Notes under the pieces: generated by a model
What the model saw: only the letters and a program-made list of their open reading frames with translations
Databases searched by the model: none
What the model was told of the DNA's origin: nothing
Program-made: the position numbers and the translations under genes
In this document: positions 57,670 to 60,000 of the stretch, in pieces
Numbering within the stretch: the first letter of the stretch is position 1
Layout of the letters: each line of letters opens with the position of its first letter
Origin: Takakia lepidozioides
Taxonomy: Eukaryota > Streptophyta > Takakiopsida > Takakiales > Takakiaceae
Reading direction: 5' to 3'
Length of the DNA stretch: 60,000 nt
NCBI GenBank assembly: GCA_030704615.1
Contig: CM060734.1
Coordinates: 14,448,001-14,508,000, forward strand

Positions 57670-60000
57670 CCGCAAACTGGAAGCTCAAACAATGTGCGGC
57701 AATGCACACTGTTTGGGCCTACCAATTTGCTTGATTGTTCACGTGCGAAACGCCCAAACTTGGGCACTACAACAGGTTCAATACAACCCAGATTGCAAGC
57801 TCAATCAGTGTGAGTTGAGCTGAACATTTCACTGTTGTTTCCGTCAAGATATCGGTTTTCCAGGATATGTATGTCAGGACGAGAGAACCCTTCAGTGGCA
57901 GCTCAAACAGTATGCATTGGCGCACACTGTTTGAGCTCTACATGTCACGGTTTTTGTGTGTTAAATGTGGACTTCCAGTGTAGGTTTTTGAAGATGAAAT
58001 AACCATTCAGTGGCAGCTCAAACAGTGTGCGTTGGCGCACACTGTTTGAGCTGAACATGTAAGTTTTTCTTCCGATTGTAATTCGACCTTTAGGGCACGT
58101 TTCTGAGGATGAAAGGATCCCTCACTGGCAGCTCAAACAGTGTGCGTCAATGCATACTGTTTGAGCTGTACATGTCACTGTTTTTTTGGTGTTAAATTTG
58201 GACTTCCAGGGCAGGTTTATGATGATGAAATAACCATTCAGTGGCAGCTCAAACAGTGTGCGTTGGCGCACACTGTTTGAGCTGAACATGTAAGTGTTTT
58301 TTCCTACTTAAATACGGACTTCCAGGGCAGGTTTTTGAAGATGAAATAACCATTCAGTGGCAGCTCAAACAGTGTGCATTGGCGCACACTATTTGAGCTG
58401 AACATGTAAGTGTTTTTTCCGATTGTAATTCGACCTTTAGGGCACGTTTCTGAGGATGAAAGAATCCCTCACAGGTAGCTCAAACAGTGTGCGTCAACGC
58501 ACAGTGTTTGAGCTGTACATGTCACTGTTTTTTTGGTGTTAAATTTGGACTTCCAGGGTAGGTTTATGATGATGAAATAACCATTCAGTGGCAGCTCAAA
58601 CAGTGTGTGTTGGCGCACACTGTTTGAGTTGAACATGTAAGTGTTTTTTCCGAGTTAAATACGGACTTCCAGGGCAAGTTTTTGAAGATGAAATAACCAT
58701 TCAGTGGCAGCTCAAACAGTGTGCGTTGGCGCACATTGTTTGAGCTGAACATGTAAGTGTTTTTTCCGATTGTAATTCGACCTTTAGGGCACGTTTCTGA
58801 GGATGAAAGAATCCCTCACTGGCAGCTCAAACAGTGTGCGTCAACGCACACTGTTTGAGCTGTACATGTCACTGTTTTTTTGGTGTTAAATTTGGACTTC
58901 CAGGGCAGGTTTATGATGATGAAATAACCATTCAGTGGCAGCTCAAACAGTGTGCGTTGGCGCACACTGTTTGAGCTGAACATGTAAGTGTTTTTTCCTA
59001 CTTAAATACGGACTTCCAGGGCAGGTTTTTGAAGATGAAATAACCATTCAGTGGCAACTCAAACAGTGTGCATTGGCGCACACTATTTGAGCTGAACATG
59101 TAAGTGTTTTTTCCGATTGTAATTCGACCTTTACGGCACGTTTATGAGGATGAAAGAATCCCTCACTGGTAGCTCAAATAGTGTGCGTCAACGCACACTG
59201 TTTGAGCTGTACATGTCACTGTTTTTTTGGTGTTAAATTTGGACTTCCAGGGTAGGTTTATGATGATGAAATAACCATTCAGTGGCAGCTCAAACAGTGT
59301 GCGTTGGCGCACACTGTTTGAGTTGAACATGTAAGTGTTTTTTCCGAGTTAAATACGGACTTCCAGGGCAAGTTTTTGAAGATGAAATAACCATTCAGTG
59401 GCAGCTCAAACAGTGTGCGTTGGCGCACATTGTTTGAGCTGAACATGTAAGTGTTTTTTCCGATTGTAATTCGACCTTTAGGGCACGTTTCTGAGGATGA
59501 AAGAATCCCTCACTGGCAGCTCAAACAGTGTGCGTCAACGCACACTGTTTGAGCTGTACATGTCACTGTTTTTTTGGTGTTAAATTTGGACTTCCAGGGC
59601 AGGTTTATGATGATGAAATAACCATTTAGTGGCAGCTCAAACAGTGTGCGTTGGCGCACACTGTTTGAGCTGAACATGTAAGTTTTTTTTCCGATTGTAA
59701 TTCGACTTTAGGGCACGTTTCTGAGGATTAAAGAATCCCTCACTGGCAGCTCAAATAGTGTGCGTCAGCGCACACTGTTTGAGCTATACATGTCACTGTT
59801 TTTTTGGTGTTAAATTCGGACTTCCAGGGCAGGTTTATGATGATGAAATAACCATTCAGTGGCAGCTCAAACAGTGTGCGTTGGCGCACATTGTTTGAGC
59901 TGAACATGTAAGTGTTTTTTCCGAGTTAAATACGGACTTCCAGGGCAGGTTTTTCAAGATGAAATAACCATTCAGTGGCAGCTCAAACAATGTGCGTTGG
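57670..60000. repeat. Hairpin-bearing tandem repeat, about 115-bp monomer, 694-bp higher-order unit
   Basis: About 20 monomers, spaced 115-116 bp (starts of AGCTCAAACAG at 57900, 58015, 58130, 58246, 58362, 58477 and onward). Each has arms AGCTCAAACAGTGTGCG and CGCACACTGTTTGAGCT around a 4-base centre (TTGG or TCAA). Linkers are of three kinds, and markers CCTACTTA (58303, 58997) and CGAGTTAAAT (58651, 59345) recur at 694 bp, i.e. six monomers. The first monomer (about 57676) is degenerate. The array runs off the window. No coding. Confidence 0.95.

Noticed and set aside
57670-60000. CRISPR-like pattern of regular palindromic repeats
   Set aside because: The sequences between palindromes fall into three conserved linker types, not unique spacers, and the context is eukaryotic. 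It is a satellite.
1-60000. tRNA, rRNA or other structured RNA genes
   Set aside because: No tRNA cloverleaf with A and B boxes or rRNA core was recognised by eye; a covariance-model scan would be needed to exclude small RNAs.

Overview
This is nuclear DNA from a large, repeat-rich eukaryotic genome. Genes carry spliceosomal introns, there is no bacterial-style operon structure, and most of the window is transposable elements, satellites and short palindromic repeats. The mix (Ty3/gypsy elements with extra ORFs, a SWIM-type MULE transposase, abundant GGCGCC palindromes) suits a green-lineage genome. From memory it resembles charophyte algae such as Chara, but that attribution is not provable from the sequence. 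A run of exactly 500 N at 6392-6891 is an assembly gap.

Layout. 1-6391: head-to-tail copies of a 1.94-kb satellite (subfamily A). 7151-12239 (minus): a seven-exon gene whose product looks like a ParB/sulfiredoxin-fold domain followed by an amino-methyltransferase-like domain. 14186-17763 (plus): a two-exon MULE-type transposase gene with zinc motif, DDE residues and SWIM finger. The two genes are divergent and share a 1.9-kb intergenic region filled with GGCGCC palindrome arrays; related arrays lie in intron 5 of the first gene and just 3' of the second. 18520-20296: fragment of a gypsy element (gag start, ORF1, truncated LTR). 20297-34446: a second satellite block (subfamily B). 34447-37323: remnants of a LINE endonuclease, a second SWIM transposase and unassigned DNA.

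37324-56410 is a nested retrotransposon. Gypsy copy A (plus, truncated at both ends) is split by a full-length gypsy copy B (minus, 41714-55002) with a 5-bp target duplication GCGCA on each side. Copy B reads LTR - primer-binding site - ORF1 - gag - protease - RT - RNase H - integrase - 30-bp minisatellite - a 1,250-codon ORF3 - polypurine tract - LTR. Both copies have stops and frameshifts. 56411-57313 holds small palindromes and an inverted piece of the satellite. 57670-60000 is a tandem array of about 115-bp monomers, each with a 17-bp-stem palindrome, arranged in a 694-bp six-monomer higher-order repeat.

Most promising system: the ParB-like/methyltransferase-like gene paired with a transposase and embedded in palindrome arrays. 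Every frameshift resolved in that gene and in the transposase, and most of those in gypsy copy B, is a single-base change in or beside a short homopolymer run. Reading-frame breaks may therefore partly be sequence error and should not be taken as proof of pseudogenes.
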